Below, piece after piece: positions 6,254-14,581 of a stretch of DNA of 22,123 nucleotides. The translations under genes and the position numbers were made by a program. The first letter of the stretch is position 1; every line of letters starts with the position of its first letter. The notes under the pieces are model-generated. The model was not told the origin of the DNA. It did not search any database and worked only from the letters and a program-made list of their open reading frames with translations. The stretch comes from CAWBKV01 sp041946675 (lineage in GTDB: Archaea; Halobacteriota; Methanosarcinia; Methanotrichales; Methanotrichaceae): assembly GCA_041946675.1 (NCBI GenBank), contig JBHGAU010000045.1:1-22123 (forward strand), given 5' to 3'.

Positions 6254-8269
6254 ATGATGTGTCCCGGAACAAACAACCTTAATATTCAGAGGCTAAGAGG
6301 CCCCAATCTCGCATTAAGTTGTATTATCGTTCTTATAGGCTGCATTGTATTGATCGGGTGGCTGTTCGACATATCATTTTTGAGGAATGGTTTCCTAGAT
6401 CTGGTGCCAATGAGAGCCAGCACCGCATTTGCGTTTATACTGGCTGGCATATCACTAATGGCGGTTGGCGAATCCTCTTACGGTGCAAAAAAATATCAAA
6501 GAATTTCCCAGGGATGTGCACTGGCCGTAGTTATTTTGGCAGGATTTATCTTCATAGAGCATCTCTTTAGCTTAGGCGCAGGAATAGATCCCTTGCTGCC
6601 TAAAAATGCCAATGTATACGATTATGGCCAAATGCCACTGATTACAGCATTTGATTTCATTTTGATGGGATCTGCTTTGCTATCCCTTGGAATAAATAGG
6701 AATATTCAGGTAGCCCAGACGCTGGGCTTATTGGGCGGCATGATCGCTCTTCTAAGCCTCACAGGTTTCGCCTACTACAGCAGCAAATCACAATATGGCC
6801 TTGCATCCTACAGCCAGATGCCTGTATATACCGCAGCTACTCTTCTCCTTCTCAGTGTGGGCATATTTTCTGTATATCCCGATAAAGGGCTTATGACTCT
6901 GGTTATGGGTGAGAGCATCGGCGGCAAAATGATTCGGCGCCTGGTACCGATAACAATTGTTGTTTTGCTGATACTTGGATGGTTAAGGTTAATCGGAGAG
7001 GAGAACGGCCTTTACGGCACAGAGTTCGGCGTAGCGCTGATGGTGTTTTTGAGCATATCCATCCTCTCGGCTGTAATATGGTGGAATGCCCGGTATCTTG
7101 ACAGAATAGATAGAGAGCGATCGCATGCCGAAGAAAGGATCAAGCAAAGCGAGGAAAGGCTGCGTACTCTATTCGATGGGGCGCCTGTTGGAATCGTGCT
7201 CCGCCGTGAAGGCATCGTACTGGATGCAAACAACTCATATCTCTCTATGTTCGGCTTCAAAGATCTATCTGAGATAAAGGGCAGGAGCTTCCTTGAGTTT
7301 ATAGCTCCTCAAAGCCGTAACGAGACGTATGAAATATCTCGGAAGAGAGAGGCAGGAGAGGCTGTGCCAACCGAGTATGAGTCAGTTGGACTAAGGCGGG
7401 ATGGATCGCAGTTTCCCATATACATTGAGGCAGCGCTAATACGTCTATCTGATGGGCCTGCTACCGTAATATTCATTATAGATATAACAGAGCGAAAACG
7501 TGCCGAAGATGAGCTGGCTCAGAGAACTGCTGATCTTGTAAGATCGAATGCAGAGCTGCAACAGTTCGCTTATGTTGCATCCCATGACCTCCAGGAGCCG
7601 CTCCGCATGGTGACAAGCTATGTGCAGCTGCTGCAGAAGCGATATAGGAATAAACTTGATCCCGATGCTGACGAGTTCATCGCTTATGCGGTAGATGGCG
7701 CAACAAGAATGCAACAGCTCATCAATGATCTTCTGACGTATTCCCGGATAGGGACACGTGGCAAACCCTTTGAGCCGACCGATTTCAATAGAGTTTTCGA
7801 TAGGGCAGTCTCAAACCTGAAGGTTGCAATAGATGAATCGGGTGCAACAGTGACGCATGATCCTCTGCCAACGCTTATGGTAGACGGCACACAGATGGTT
7901 CAGCTTATGCAAAATCTTATAGGCAATGGGATCAAGTTCCACGGCCAGGAAGTGCCCATAGTAAATGTATCAGCCCAAAGAAAGGGAAACGACTGGGTAT
8001 TCTCAGTCAAAGACAACGGCATAGGCATCGATCCACAATTCAAAGACCGAATATTTGTGATCTTCCAGCGACTGCACAGCAGGTCTGAATATCCGGGGAC
8101 CGGCATTGGCCTAGCAATCTCCAAAAAGATAGTTGAGCGCCACGGAGGACGCATCTGGTTTGAGTCCGAGCCCGGGAAGGGATCAACATTCTTTTTCACA
8201 ATTCCCCTGAAGGATAAGGATATAATCAAAGGCGATACATTGCATCCCGCAATAAATCATACTCAATAA
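6254..8269 (+). CDS. Membrane PAS-domain sensor histidine kinase
   Basis: The 671-aa product starts with about eight hydrophobic segments (roughly 20-275) forming an integral-membrane sensor region with STAFAFILAGISL. A short charged linker leads to a PAS domain (about 298-412, ending in IDITERKRAE). The dimerisation/phosphoacceptor domain follows with FAYVASHDLQEPL, phosphorylated His at about residue 444. The ATPase domain has the N box as LMQNLIGNGIKFHG (second Asn present), VKDNGIGID, the GTGIGLAISKK G2 box and GKGSTFFFTIP. The SHDLQEPL type resembles kinases paired with Rcp1-like regulators, which is exactly what follows 15 bases downstream. The ligand is unknown. GGGAAG precedes the ATG. 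Confidence 0.9.
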   Translation: MMCPGTNNLNIQRLRGPNLALSCIIVLIGCIVLIGWLFDISFLRNGFLDLVPMRASTAFAFILAGISLMAVGESSYGAKKYQRISQGCALAVVILAGFIFIEHLFSLGAGIDPLLPKNANVYDYGQMPLITAFDFILMGSALLSLGINRNIQVAQTLGLLGGMIALLSLTGFAYYSSKSQYGLASYSQMPVYTAATLLLLSVGIFSVYPDKGLMTLVMGESIGGKMIRRLVPITIVVLLILGWLRLIGEENGLYGTEFGVALMVFLSISILSAVIWWNARYLDRIDRERSHAEERIKQSEERLRTLFDGAPVGIVLRREGIVLDANNSYLSMFGFKDLSEIKGRSFLEFIAPQSRNETYEISRKREAGEAVPTEYESVGLRRDGSQFPIYIEAALIRLSDGPATVIFIIDITERKRAEDELAQRTADLVRSNAELQQFAYVASHDLQEPLRMVTSYVQLLQKRYRNKLDPDADEFIAYAVDGATRMQQLINDLLTYSRIGTRGKPFEPTDFNRVFDRAVSNLKVAIDESGATVTHDPLPTLMVDGTQMVQLMQNLIGNGIKFHGQEVPIVNVSAQRKGNDWVFSVKDNGIGIDPQFKDRIFVIFQRLHSRSEYPGTGIGLAISKKIVERHGGRIWFESEPGKGSTFFFTIPLKDKDIIKGDTLHPAINHTQ

Positions 8270-8284
8270 TGGAGACAGCGAACG

Positions 8285-8734
8285 ATGAAAGACCTGCAGA
8301 TGGTTTCAGAACCGATCGAAATACTGATGGTCGAGGATAACCCTGGCGACGTGCGCCTGGCCCAGGAAGCTCTGAAGGATAGCAAGGTAATAAACCGTAT
8401 GAGCGTGGTAGTTGATGGCATCGAAGCTCTTGAGTTCCTACGAAAGCAAGGCAAGTACAAAAATGCCCCTGATCCTGATATGATCCTGCTTGACCTAAAT
8501 CTGCCCAGGAAGGATGGCAGGGAGGTGCTGGCTGAGATCAAGGGTGATCCCCAGCTGAAGCATATTCCTGTCGTAGTCCTGACTACATCTGAAGCCGAGC
8601 AGGATATCGTTCGAAGCTACAACCTTCATGCAAACTGCTACATAGTAAAGCCTGTGGGCCTTGATGAATTCATGGAGATAGTAAGCTCTATAGAGGATTT
8701 CTGGCTGACTATCGTTAAGCTGCCACCCAAGTGA
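8285..8734 (+). CDS. Single-domain response regulator (Rcp1-like)
   Basis: A 149-aa CheY-fold receiver with no output domain. VEDNPGDVRLAQEAL holds the acidic pair, MILLDLNLPRKDG holds the phosphoacceptor Asp (about residue 70), VVLTTS holds the switch Thr and VKPVG the conserved Lys. The extended loop with RKQGKYKNAPDPD is typical of the Rcp1 family that pairs with phytochrome-type kinases. It lies between two kinase genes, overlapping the next by 4 bases (GTGA), so it likely carries phosphate between them or acts by protein contact. GGAG lies 12 bases before the ATG. Confidence 0.92.
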   Translation: MKDLQMVSEPIEILMVEDNPGDVRLAQEALKDSKVINRMSVVVDGIEALEFLRKQGKYKNAPDPDMILLDLNLPRKDGREVLAEIKGDPQLKHIPVVVLTTSEAEQDIVRSYNLHANCYIVKPVGLDEFMEIVSSIEDFWLTIVKLPPK

Positions 8735-10443
8735 GAGCTATGAGTGCGAGTTCCATAAAAGTTCTTTTAGTTGAGGATAATCCCGGCGATGCTCGCTTAA
8801 TAGAAGAGTTTCTGAGATATGCTGAAGGTGCGACCTTCGAGCTTGATTGTGCCGATAGATTATCTGAGGGCTTAAAGCATATAGAAGGAAAAGATGCAAT
8901 ACTCTTGGACCTCGCCCTGCCGGACAGCGCTGGGCTTGATACATTTCGGAAAATGCGCTCACAAGCCCCTGCACTGCCAATAATAGTGCTCACAGGTACA
9001 GATGATAATTCTCTTGCTTTTGAAGCAATCCATGAAGGCGCTCAGGATTATCTGGTAAAAGGTCAGATTAATGGCCAGCTTCTTGCACGCTCCATAAGAT
9101 ATGCTATAGAACGTAAATCGGTAGATGAAGCTCTGAAGTCTGAAATATTAAAGCATAAGCAGCTTGAAGCAGAGCTATCAGAGGCTAAAGAAGAGCTGGA
9201 GATCGCCAATGAGGAGCTCCGGGTGGAGCTGGAGGAGCACCAGAAGCTTGAAGAGAAGCTCGTAAAGGCCAAAGAGGCTGCAGAGGCAGCAGTTGAGGCT
9301 AAACAAGCATTTTTAGCGAACATGAGCCATGAGCTTAGAACGCCTTTAAATGCGGTTATAGGTTTCTCAAGCTTGCTCTTGGAGGATAACCTCACAAAGG
9401 ATCAGAAAGATAACATCGAAAGCATTAGAAACGGCGGCGAGGTTCTCCTGTCTATCATCAGCGATATCCTCGAATTATCCAAGTCCGAGAAGGATAAGAT
9501 AACATTGGAGCACCAGCCTCTCAGCCTTAAGCACTGTATTGAGGAGTCCATGGATATGGTAGCTATCCACGCCAAGCAGAAAGGCCTGAACTTGGCTTAT
9601 ACTATCAGCTATGGCACACCAGATACTATCATCGGCGATCCAGGAAGGCTTAGACAAGTTTTGGTCAACCTGCTCAGCAACGCTGTCAAGTTTACAGATG
9701 TTGGGGATATATCGGTATCCGTTTCATCCAAAGCTATTGAAGGCAACAAGCGCAAGATGACTTTTTCAGTCAAAGATACCGGGATTGGTATGCCCAAGGA
9801 TAAGATAGATAGCCTATTCCAGCCTTTTACACAGCTAGAGTATACCCTAAGCCGCAAGCGAGATGGTGCTGGCCTGGGGCTTGCCATAAGCAAGAAGCTT
9901 GTTGAACTTATGGGCGGTAAAATTTGGGCTGAAAGCGAGGAAGGAAAAGGCTCTATCTTCAGGTTCACCATCCCCGTAGAGACTATTCCTGGAAAACAAT
10001 TAGACCTGGATAAAAAGGACAAAATTGCCGGTTATGAAGATCTTTCAAGCCAAAAACCTCTAAGTATTCTTGTAGCTGAGGATAATCCTTCAAACCAAAG
10101 GGTTCTCGTTGAGATGCTTAAAAGATTGGGCTACAGGGCTGATGCTGTAGCTGATGGCGTAGAGGTTCTTCAGGCTCTCAAGATACGCCCCTATGACCTG
10201 ATCTTCATGGATATTAAAATGCCGGAGATGGACGGGCTCACTGCCATAAAGGAGATACGAAAGCTTTGGCCCGATAACAGACCGAAGGTTGTAGCCATCA
10301 CGGCCTTTGCAATGGATGGCGACAGAGAGAAGTGTTTGGAAGCTGGGGCAGATGAATATATTGCTAAGCCAGTGAAGGTAGACGATCTCGCCATAATATT
10401 AAGGAACATTACCCCACTCCCAAGAATAAAATATAAAAAATAG
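8731..10443 (+). CDS. Soluble hybrid histidine kinase, REC-HisKA-HATPase-REC
   Basis: No membrane segment is seen. Domains in order: receiver 1 (about 9-125, VEDNPGDARL, Asp60 in ILLDLALPD), a Glu/Lys-rich coiled coil (about 130-190), HisKA with FLANMSHELRTPLNAVIGF (His at about 200), HATPase with LVNLLSNAVKFTD, VKDTGIGMPKDK, GAGLGLAISKKL and GKGSIFRFTIP, then receiver 2 (about 443-560, AEDNPSNQRVL, Asp at about 494 in IFMDIKMPEMDG, IAKPVK). The last residues are basic. Receiver at both ends suggests a phosphorelay hub. The GTG at 8731 overlaps the preceding stop; ATG at 8740 is an equally good start. No Hpt or DNA-binding domain is encoded nearby. Confidence 0.92.
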   Translation: MRAMSASSIKVLLVEDNPGDARLIEEFLRYAEGATFELDCADRLSEGLKHIEGKDAILLDLALPDSAGLDTFRKMRSQAPALPIIVLTGTDDNSLAFEAIHEGAQDYLVKGQINGQLLARSIRYAIERKSVDEALKSEILKHKQLEAELSEAKEELEIANEELRVELEEHQKLEEKLVKAKEAAEAAVEAKQAFLANMSHELRTPLNAVIGFSSLLLEDNLTKDQKDNIESIRNGGEVLLSIISDILELSKSEKDKITLEHQPLSLKHCIEESMDMVAIHAKQKGLNLAYTISYGTPDTIIGDPGRLRQVLVNLLSNAVKFTDVGDISVSVSSKAIEGNKRKMTFSVKDTGIGMPKDKIDSLFQPFTQLEYTLSRKRDGAGLGLAISKKLVELMGGKIWAESEEGKGSIFRFTIPVETIPGKQLDLDKKDKIAGYEDLSSQKPLSILVAEDNPSNQRVLVEMLKRLGYRADAVADGVEVLQALKIRPYDLIFMDIKMPEMDGLTAIKEIRKLWPDNRPKVVAITAFAMDGDREKCLEAGADEYIAKPVKVDDLAIILRNITPLPRIKYKK

Positions 10444-10477
10444 AATCATAGCTAATCCCTTAACTTTTTGCATTAAA

Positions 10478-11395
10478 TTAGGCGATTCTCCTCCCTAAGT
10501 ACGCAAATTGATCATACATTGTTAGTACAGGTACTTTTTCATCGGAGGATCCCCTAAGATCGCGATTGTCGATTATCTCCCCTTGGAAGCCTTCTTCGTC
10601 CAATGCCTGCGCGATAAGCTCGGCCTCATTACGGCTGTAAACAGTATACAATACCCTATCTCTTGCAAGGCTTGAAGATATCAGAAGTATATTCTTCCAG
10701 AGAGGCCAATTTGCTCTATCGATCAGCCCCATCATAAAACCAATGACAGCATCAAATGATTCAGGTGTGAAGAAATATCCGAGCAACTTTGCATCTAGGA
10801 CGAACGATCTCCGTGGGTCCATCGATCCTGACTTCAGGGCTTGGCAAAGGTCACAGCGATCCAATTCCATTGCCCATGGGGCATATCCCCGTTTGAGAAG
10901 TGCCTGTGTTCCCATGCCATTGCCGCAGCAGACCTCAAGAATTTTCATCCCTTTGGGCAATGGCTCTAATAACGATTCCAGTCTTTTTATCCTATCTTCA
11001 TTATACAGCGGCGGACCAAAAACGCTGCAGCTATCGCAAAGAAATTCGCCGCATAGGAATATGGCATAGTATTCGATCAACGCCTGGATAAAGTCCGCAT
11101 CATTTGTGCTAGCTGTCCCATGGATATTAACAGCTCCGCGGCCCTGCCCTCTTTGGGCATAATCTGTCAGAATTTTATCAGGCGAATAGCGGTCTGTCAG
11201 CAGCAGCCAGAACTCCGCAGGCTCAATCATATGGGCCGCAAAACCGTAACCTTGGACATCAATATACCTATCGGCATCCAGGCCTTCCGACAGGATATCT
11301 CTTGTCACAGGCAAAGTTATGAGATCAGCCAGAGACTCCTCTGCAAGGAAGATCTCATCGCTCTCTTTAAGATGGAGTATATTATGTAGCAGCAC
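10478..11395 (-). CDS. SAM-dependent methyltransferase-like protein
   Basis: The 305-aa product carries a class I methyltransferase core: PKGMKILEVCCGNGMGTQALLKRGY (SAM-binding loop, about 148-172), AMELDRCD at the second strand, SFVLDAKLLGYFFTPESFDAVIGFMMGLI at the fourth strand, and a C-terminal half with VLYTVYSRNEAEL. The N-terminal 120 residues are specific to this protein; EFLCDSCSVFG lies just before the core and could bind metal. The substrate is unknown. The start is a GTG at 11395, since no ATG lies near the N-terminus. It diverges from the MutS-like gene and may share its TATA region at 11441-11450. T5 at 10464-10468 lies between this gene's end and the hybrid kinase. Confidence 0.75.
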   Translation of the reverse strand: MLLHNILHLKESDEIFLAEESLADLITLPVTRDILSEGLDADRYIDVQGYGFAAHMIEPAEFWLLLTDRYSPDKILTDYAQRGQGRGAVNIHGTASTNDADFIQALIEYYAIFLCGEFLCDSCSVFGPPLYNEDRIKRLESLLEPLPKGMKILEVCCGNGMGTQALLKRGYAPWAMELDRCDLCQALKSGSMDPRRSFVLDAKLLGYFFTPESFDAVIGFMMGLIDRANWPLWKNILLISSSLARDRVLYTVYSRNEAELIAQALDEEGFQGEIIDNRDLRGSSDEKVPVLTMYDQFAYLGRRIA

Positions 11396-11440
11396 AGCAA
11401 GTCCATTTATCAGGCTCGCATATCAACCTTGCCGGAATGG

Positions 11441-11450
11441 ATATATTATA
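11441..11450. promoter_or_regulatory. Symmetric TATA region between methyltransferase and MutS-like genes
   Basis: ATATATTATA reads as a TATA box on both strands. To the right it lies about 26 bases before the TTG start of the MutS-like gene, which would make that message leaderless. To the left it would start transcription near 11420, about 25 bases before the GTG of the methyltransferase. Confidence 0.5.
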
Positions 11451-11471
11451 TTCCTTACCATTTGGGTCTGC

Positions 11472-13466
11472 TTGAAGTTGGTAGATATTCCAGGCATTGG
11501 CCTAAAAATCAGGGAGCGCCTGGTGAAACATTACGGGAGCGAGGAATGTGCGCTTGAAGCTGTTCTGAAGGGAGACGTTTTAGACCTCATGAGCGTGCTC
11601 AGCGAACGCCAGGCATTGTCTCTGGCTTGCTTTACCAGAGGAGCAAAGTTCGGCGTGAAGCCGGAAGGCTTCCTTGCCACTGATGAGGCGAAGCGGATCT
11701 ACCAGATGATAGTATCAAGGATCGAGAGCTATACGCATACGGATTATGCGCGCCTGAAGATAGCCACAATCTTTCCGTCACCCTGTTTGGACCTTATAAA
11801 AGAAAACAGAGCTATGGCCGAATCCGCTCTGGCAGCTACAAAAAAAGTCTCCGGCAGCGCCATAGAGGATTATCTAAGGGATCTAAAGCCCCTACGTGAG
11901 CGTCCTTCCTCACGTATTAGGGACAGGGCTCTGGCAGTAGCAGATGTGGATATGCTCGTGGACCTCAAGTCACGGGGGCTGGATAAGCTGATAGATCTGC
12001 ATCTGACTGAGAGCCCTGAGGATCTGATGAGCATTGCAGATGGCTATAGCCACATCAGCCTTATTGGTGATCTGGACTCTGCGGCTGTTGAGCAGGCCGA
12101 TTCTTTGGATGACTGGTACTTGGTCCCTGAGGTTATCTTAAGTTACTACAAGGATAATCTGGAGATCATTACTTCAGCAATCGAAGGAGCGTTGATTCTT
12201 CAGGAATCAGGGATATACAGCTTTAATGGGTTAAGCGATCTACAAAAGCTTATCGAAAGGCTTAGGCTAAGCGAGGACGTTGAATCGGACATCCTTCACA
12301 GGCAGCTAACGGGTCTGAAAGGAAGCATCAATGATGCTGCATCATGGGCAAATTCTGAGCTTAAGAGAAGGATAGAAGCAAGCTCTGTTACTCTGGATGG
12401 CGGTGATATACTCCAGGTTCTGAGCAGGGGCGAGGACGCGAGGAATATCTTTGAGATGCAGCTCAAGAGTGTCTTTCAGGGAGTCCTGAAGGAAGCAAAG
12501 GAGCGTGTGGCATCAGAGCTCGGGCTTGCAGCTGTTGATGCTGTCAGGCTGGATGATATATTCTCTTCGGAGATACAATACCCTCTCGATCTGGATATGC
12601 GAGCTCTTCATGATTTTGAGCAGGAGCTTCGAAGCAAAATAGAGTCCAGAGGTCTTAAAGCAAGACGTGATCTTGCCAGAGGTCTGGCCGATAAAAAGGA
12701 TCCGGTCAGAAGAATAATCAATGCTCTCATGGAGTTCGATTTTACTTATGCCTTAGGGAAATTCTCCCAAGGCATGAGCATGCCCGAGATCTCCGATAGG
12801 CCGTGTCTAGGCTTCATCGACGGAAGACATCTTTTCCTGGATGACCCTCAGCCTGTAAGCTACTCACTAGGTGAAACAGGATTTGTCGAGTACATCGAAA
12901 GGGTAGCTATTCTCAGCGGCGTGAACTCAGGGGGCAAGACATCCCTTCTCGATCTCATATCTCAGATAGCGATACTTGCACATATGGGGCTGCCTGTTCC
13001 AGCCAAATGTTCCCGCATTGGCATCTTCCAGGAGCTGTACTACTTCAGCAAGAGCCGAGGAACGCTAAGCGCTGGAGCCTTCGAGACTGCCATGCGCAAG
13101 TTCGCCGTTGTGGAGAACAGCAAACGCAAGCTCGTAATGGCTGATGAGCTTGAGGCGATAACGGAGCCTGGCGCATCTGCGAGGATAATTGCGTGCATGC
13201 TTGATGAGCTGAATAGTTTGGGCTCCGTTGCAGTGTTCGTGAGCCACCTGGCAGAGGATGTGAAGCGATTTTCACAAACGCCCATTCGTGTGGATGGAAT
13301 AGAGGCTGAGGGCCTGGATGATCAGTTCAACCTTGTTGTCCGAAGAACACCGAGGTATAACTATCTGGCACGAAGCACGCCTGAGCTGATATTGGATCGG
13401 CTTGTCAGGACTACACAAGGGAAGGAAAAGGAGTTTTACTCAAGGCTTCTGGCCAAGTTCAGATGA
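11472..13466 (+). CDS. MutS-family ATPase with N-terminal helix-hairpin-helix
   Basis: The 664-aa product begins with KLVDIPGIGLKIRERLVKHYGS, a helix-hairpin-helix DNA-binding motif. A long helical middle region follows, as in the MutS core/clamp domains, then the ABC-type ATPase of MutS: Walker A ILSGVNSGGKTSLLDLI (about 480-495), a GTLSAGAFETAMRKF signature and Walker B KLVMADELEAITEPG (about 552-567), then VFVSHLAED. The mismatch-recognition domain of MutS1 and the Smr nuclease of MutS2 are not visible, so it fits the archaeal MutS-related group rather than classical mismatch repair. The frame is open to 11319, but that part overlaps the divergent gene. TTG at 11472 directly precedes the HhH and sits at the predicted transcription start. 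Confidence 0.88.
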   Translation: MKLVDIPGIGLKIRERLVKHYGSEECALEAVLKGDVLDLMSVLSERQALSLACFTRGAKFGVKPEGFLATDEAKRIYQMIVSRIESYTHTDYARLKIATIFPSPCLDLIKENRAMAESALAATKKVSGSAIEDYLRDLKPLRERPSSRIRDRALAVADVDMLVDLKSRGLDKLIDLHLTESPEDLMSIADGYSHISLIGDLDSAAVEQADSLDDWYLVPEVILSYYKDNLEIITSAIEGALILQESGIYSFNGLSDLQKLIERLRLSEDVESDILHRQLTGLKGSINDAASWANSELKRRIEASSVTLDGGDILQVLSRGEDARNIFEMQLKSVFQGVLKEAKERVASELGLAAVDAVRLDDIFSSEIQYPLDLDMRALHDFEQELRSKIESRGLKARRDLARGLADKKDPVRRIINALMEFDFTYALGKFSQGMSMPEISDRPCLGFIDGRHLFLDDPQPVSYSLGETGFVEYIERVAILSGVNSGGKTSLLDLISQIAILAHMGLPVPAKCSRIGIFQELYYFSKSRGTLSAGAFETAMRKFAVVENSKRKLVMADELEAITEPGASARIIACMLDELNSLGSVAVFVSHLAEDVKRFSQTPIRVDGIEAEGLDDQFNLVVRRTPRYNYLARSTPELILDRLVRTTQGKEKEFYSRLLAKFR

Positions 13467-13469
13467 TGC

Positions 13470-13476
13470 TTTATAT
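13470..13476 (+). promoter_or_regulatory. TATA box of the small membrane protein
   Basis: TTTATAT centred 25 bases before the ATG at 13498, so the message is probably leaderless. Confidence 0.55.
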
Positions 13477-13497
13477 TTTTGATTATAATAGCATATC

Positions 13498-13713
13498 ATG
13501 GAGATTTGGCAAATAGTATTAATTTGCATACTGCTAATACCAATATTTTTTATCGCCAACTATATCATCGTCAGGAAGATGGCTGCCGAGAGAAAGCTGC
13601 GTGATGAGAGGATAGAACGCGCTGTGGCAGAGAGCGTTGCCAGAAGCTTCACCCAAAAGGGGCCTGAAAGGTTCGGTTCCTGGCCAAAATATAACGCAAA
13701 GCGGAAACGCTGA
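13498..13713 (+). CDS. Small single-pass membrane protein (71 aa)
   Basis: Residues 5-25 (QIVLICILLIPIFFIANYI) form one membrane helix. The rest is a basic, probably cytoplasmic tail: RKMAAERKLRDERIERAVAES, then an Arg/Lys-rich end. No family is recognised. The ATG coincides with the transcription start predicted from the TATA box, and no ribosome binding site is present, which fits a leaderless message. It starts 31 bases after the MutS-like stop, but its own promoter suggests separate expression. Confidence 0.7.
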   Translation: MEIWQIVLICILLIPIFFIANYIIVRKMAAERKLRDERIERAVAESVARSFTQKGPERFGSWPKYNAKRKR

Positions 13714-13918
13714 TATAAAAATCCAGGGCGCAAACTCTGGTCTTCAGGCCGGAGCAAGCCCGTACCTATTACTTTCTCCTTGACCTTTCTATCCAAGTGG
13801 GGGATAAGATTCAAATGGATTGTTAGTTGACCTCTAAATATTTTCACTTATCTTCTTCCATAGCAAAATTTTTCATAAAATTGCATAAGATTTCTTAGCA
13901 TTAAGATACACTTTCGCC

Positions 13919-13936
13919 CTTATAGATAGCTATAAG
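13919..13936. promoter_or_regulatory. Palindrome CTTATAG-ATAG-CTATAAG at the hemoglobin promoter
   Basis: CTTATAGATAGCTATAAG is an inverted repeat with 7-bp arms and a 4-base spacer. TTATAGATA within it is the best TATA candidate for the hemoglobin gene, with a start near 13948 and a leader of about 13 bases, so a bound regulator would block TBP. Confidence 0.5.
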
Positions 13937-13960
13937 AGCCTGGAAGTGGGATAAAAAAAT

Positions 13961-14404
13961 ATGGAAGAGAAATCGCTGTACGAACGCCTTGGCGGTGTTT
14001 TCCCAATAGCTGCAGTAGTGAATCGCTTTAGCGATGAGGTTGTTAAAAACCAGAAGGTCGGGCAAAATTCACAAAACCCTGACCTTAGAGAGTGGCATAC
14101 CAAGAAGCTGGATAGATTGCCGGGCCTCAAGTTCATGCGAACTCTATGGGTCTGTGCGGTTGCAGGCGGACCTTTTCAATATGTAGGAACAAAGCCTGGA
14201 CAAAGCCAATACAGCCTAGAGAAAGCCCATTGGGACTTACATATTTCACCTGAAGAGTTCGATGAGGTAGCAGGAGAGCTTGCGAGAGCCCTTGACTACT
14301 ATGGTGTTCCGGAGAGGGAAAAAGGAGAGGTCTTGGCAGCCTTTGCAGCACATAAAAATGAAGTAAATGCGGGTTATTTCGCAGCAAAGTCAACGATGCG
14401 TTGA
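13961..14404 (+). CDS. glbN: Group I truncated hemoglobin
   Basis: Small heme protein of the 2-over-2 globin fold that binds O2 or NO. The 147-aa product begins with SLYERLGGVFPIAAVVNRF (A-B helices). It has LKFMRTLWVCAVAGGPFQYVG and the F-helix segment KAHWDLHISPEEFDEVAGEL, where His90 is the likely proximal heme ligand, then ARALDYYGVPEREKGEVLAAF (G-H helices). By eye the usual B10 Tyr position (after VNRF) is Ser, as in a subgroup of these proteins, so ligand chemistry may differ from the NO dioxygenases. The gene has its own palindromic promoter and is convergent with the hemerythrin/Hcp operon. Confidence 0.87.
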   Translation: MEEKSLYERLGGVFPIAAVVNRFSDEVVKNQKVGQNSQNPDLREWHTKKLDRLPGLKFMRTLWVCAVAGGPFQYVGTKPGQSQYSLEKAHWDLHISPEEFDEVAGELARALDYYGVPEREKGEVLAAFAAHKNEVNAGYFAAKSTMR

Positions 14405-14509
14405 ATTCCACATATGGCGCCAATAAGCATTCTCATTCATCAACCAGTTTCCGGATAAGTTCAAAATGTGACCAGAGAATGCGCAACCGCAAATGAATGC
14501 TCATAAGAT

Positions 14510-14569
14510 AGGGCAGAAATCTGCCCTGATGAGATTGAGCTACCCCTCCCTGAACATTCTGCGGTAGCT
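14510..14569. terminator. Two hairpins between convergent genes
   Basis: AGGGCAG-AAAT-CTGCCCT (14510-14527) is a perfect 7-bp stem with a 4-base loop. AGCTACC (14538-14544) pairs with GGTAGCT (14563-14569) across 18 bases. They lie between the hemoglobin and SnoaL-like genes, which converge. No T-tract follows, so they may be RNA processing or stability elements rather than terminators. Confidence 0.45.
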
Positions 14570-14581
14570 TGATCTTCCAAA

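Noticed and set aside
10743..11389. Plus-strand ORFs opposite the methyltransferase
   Set aside because: They are shadows of a gene with a clear SAM-binding motif; no ribosome binding sites or domain features.
11319..11471. N-terminal 51-codon extension of the MutS-like protein
   Set aside because: It overlaps the methyltransferase start on the other strand, is unlike any MutS or HhH sequence, and would place the promoter inside the gene.
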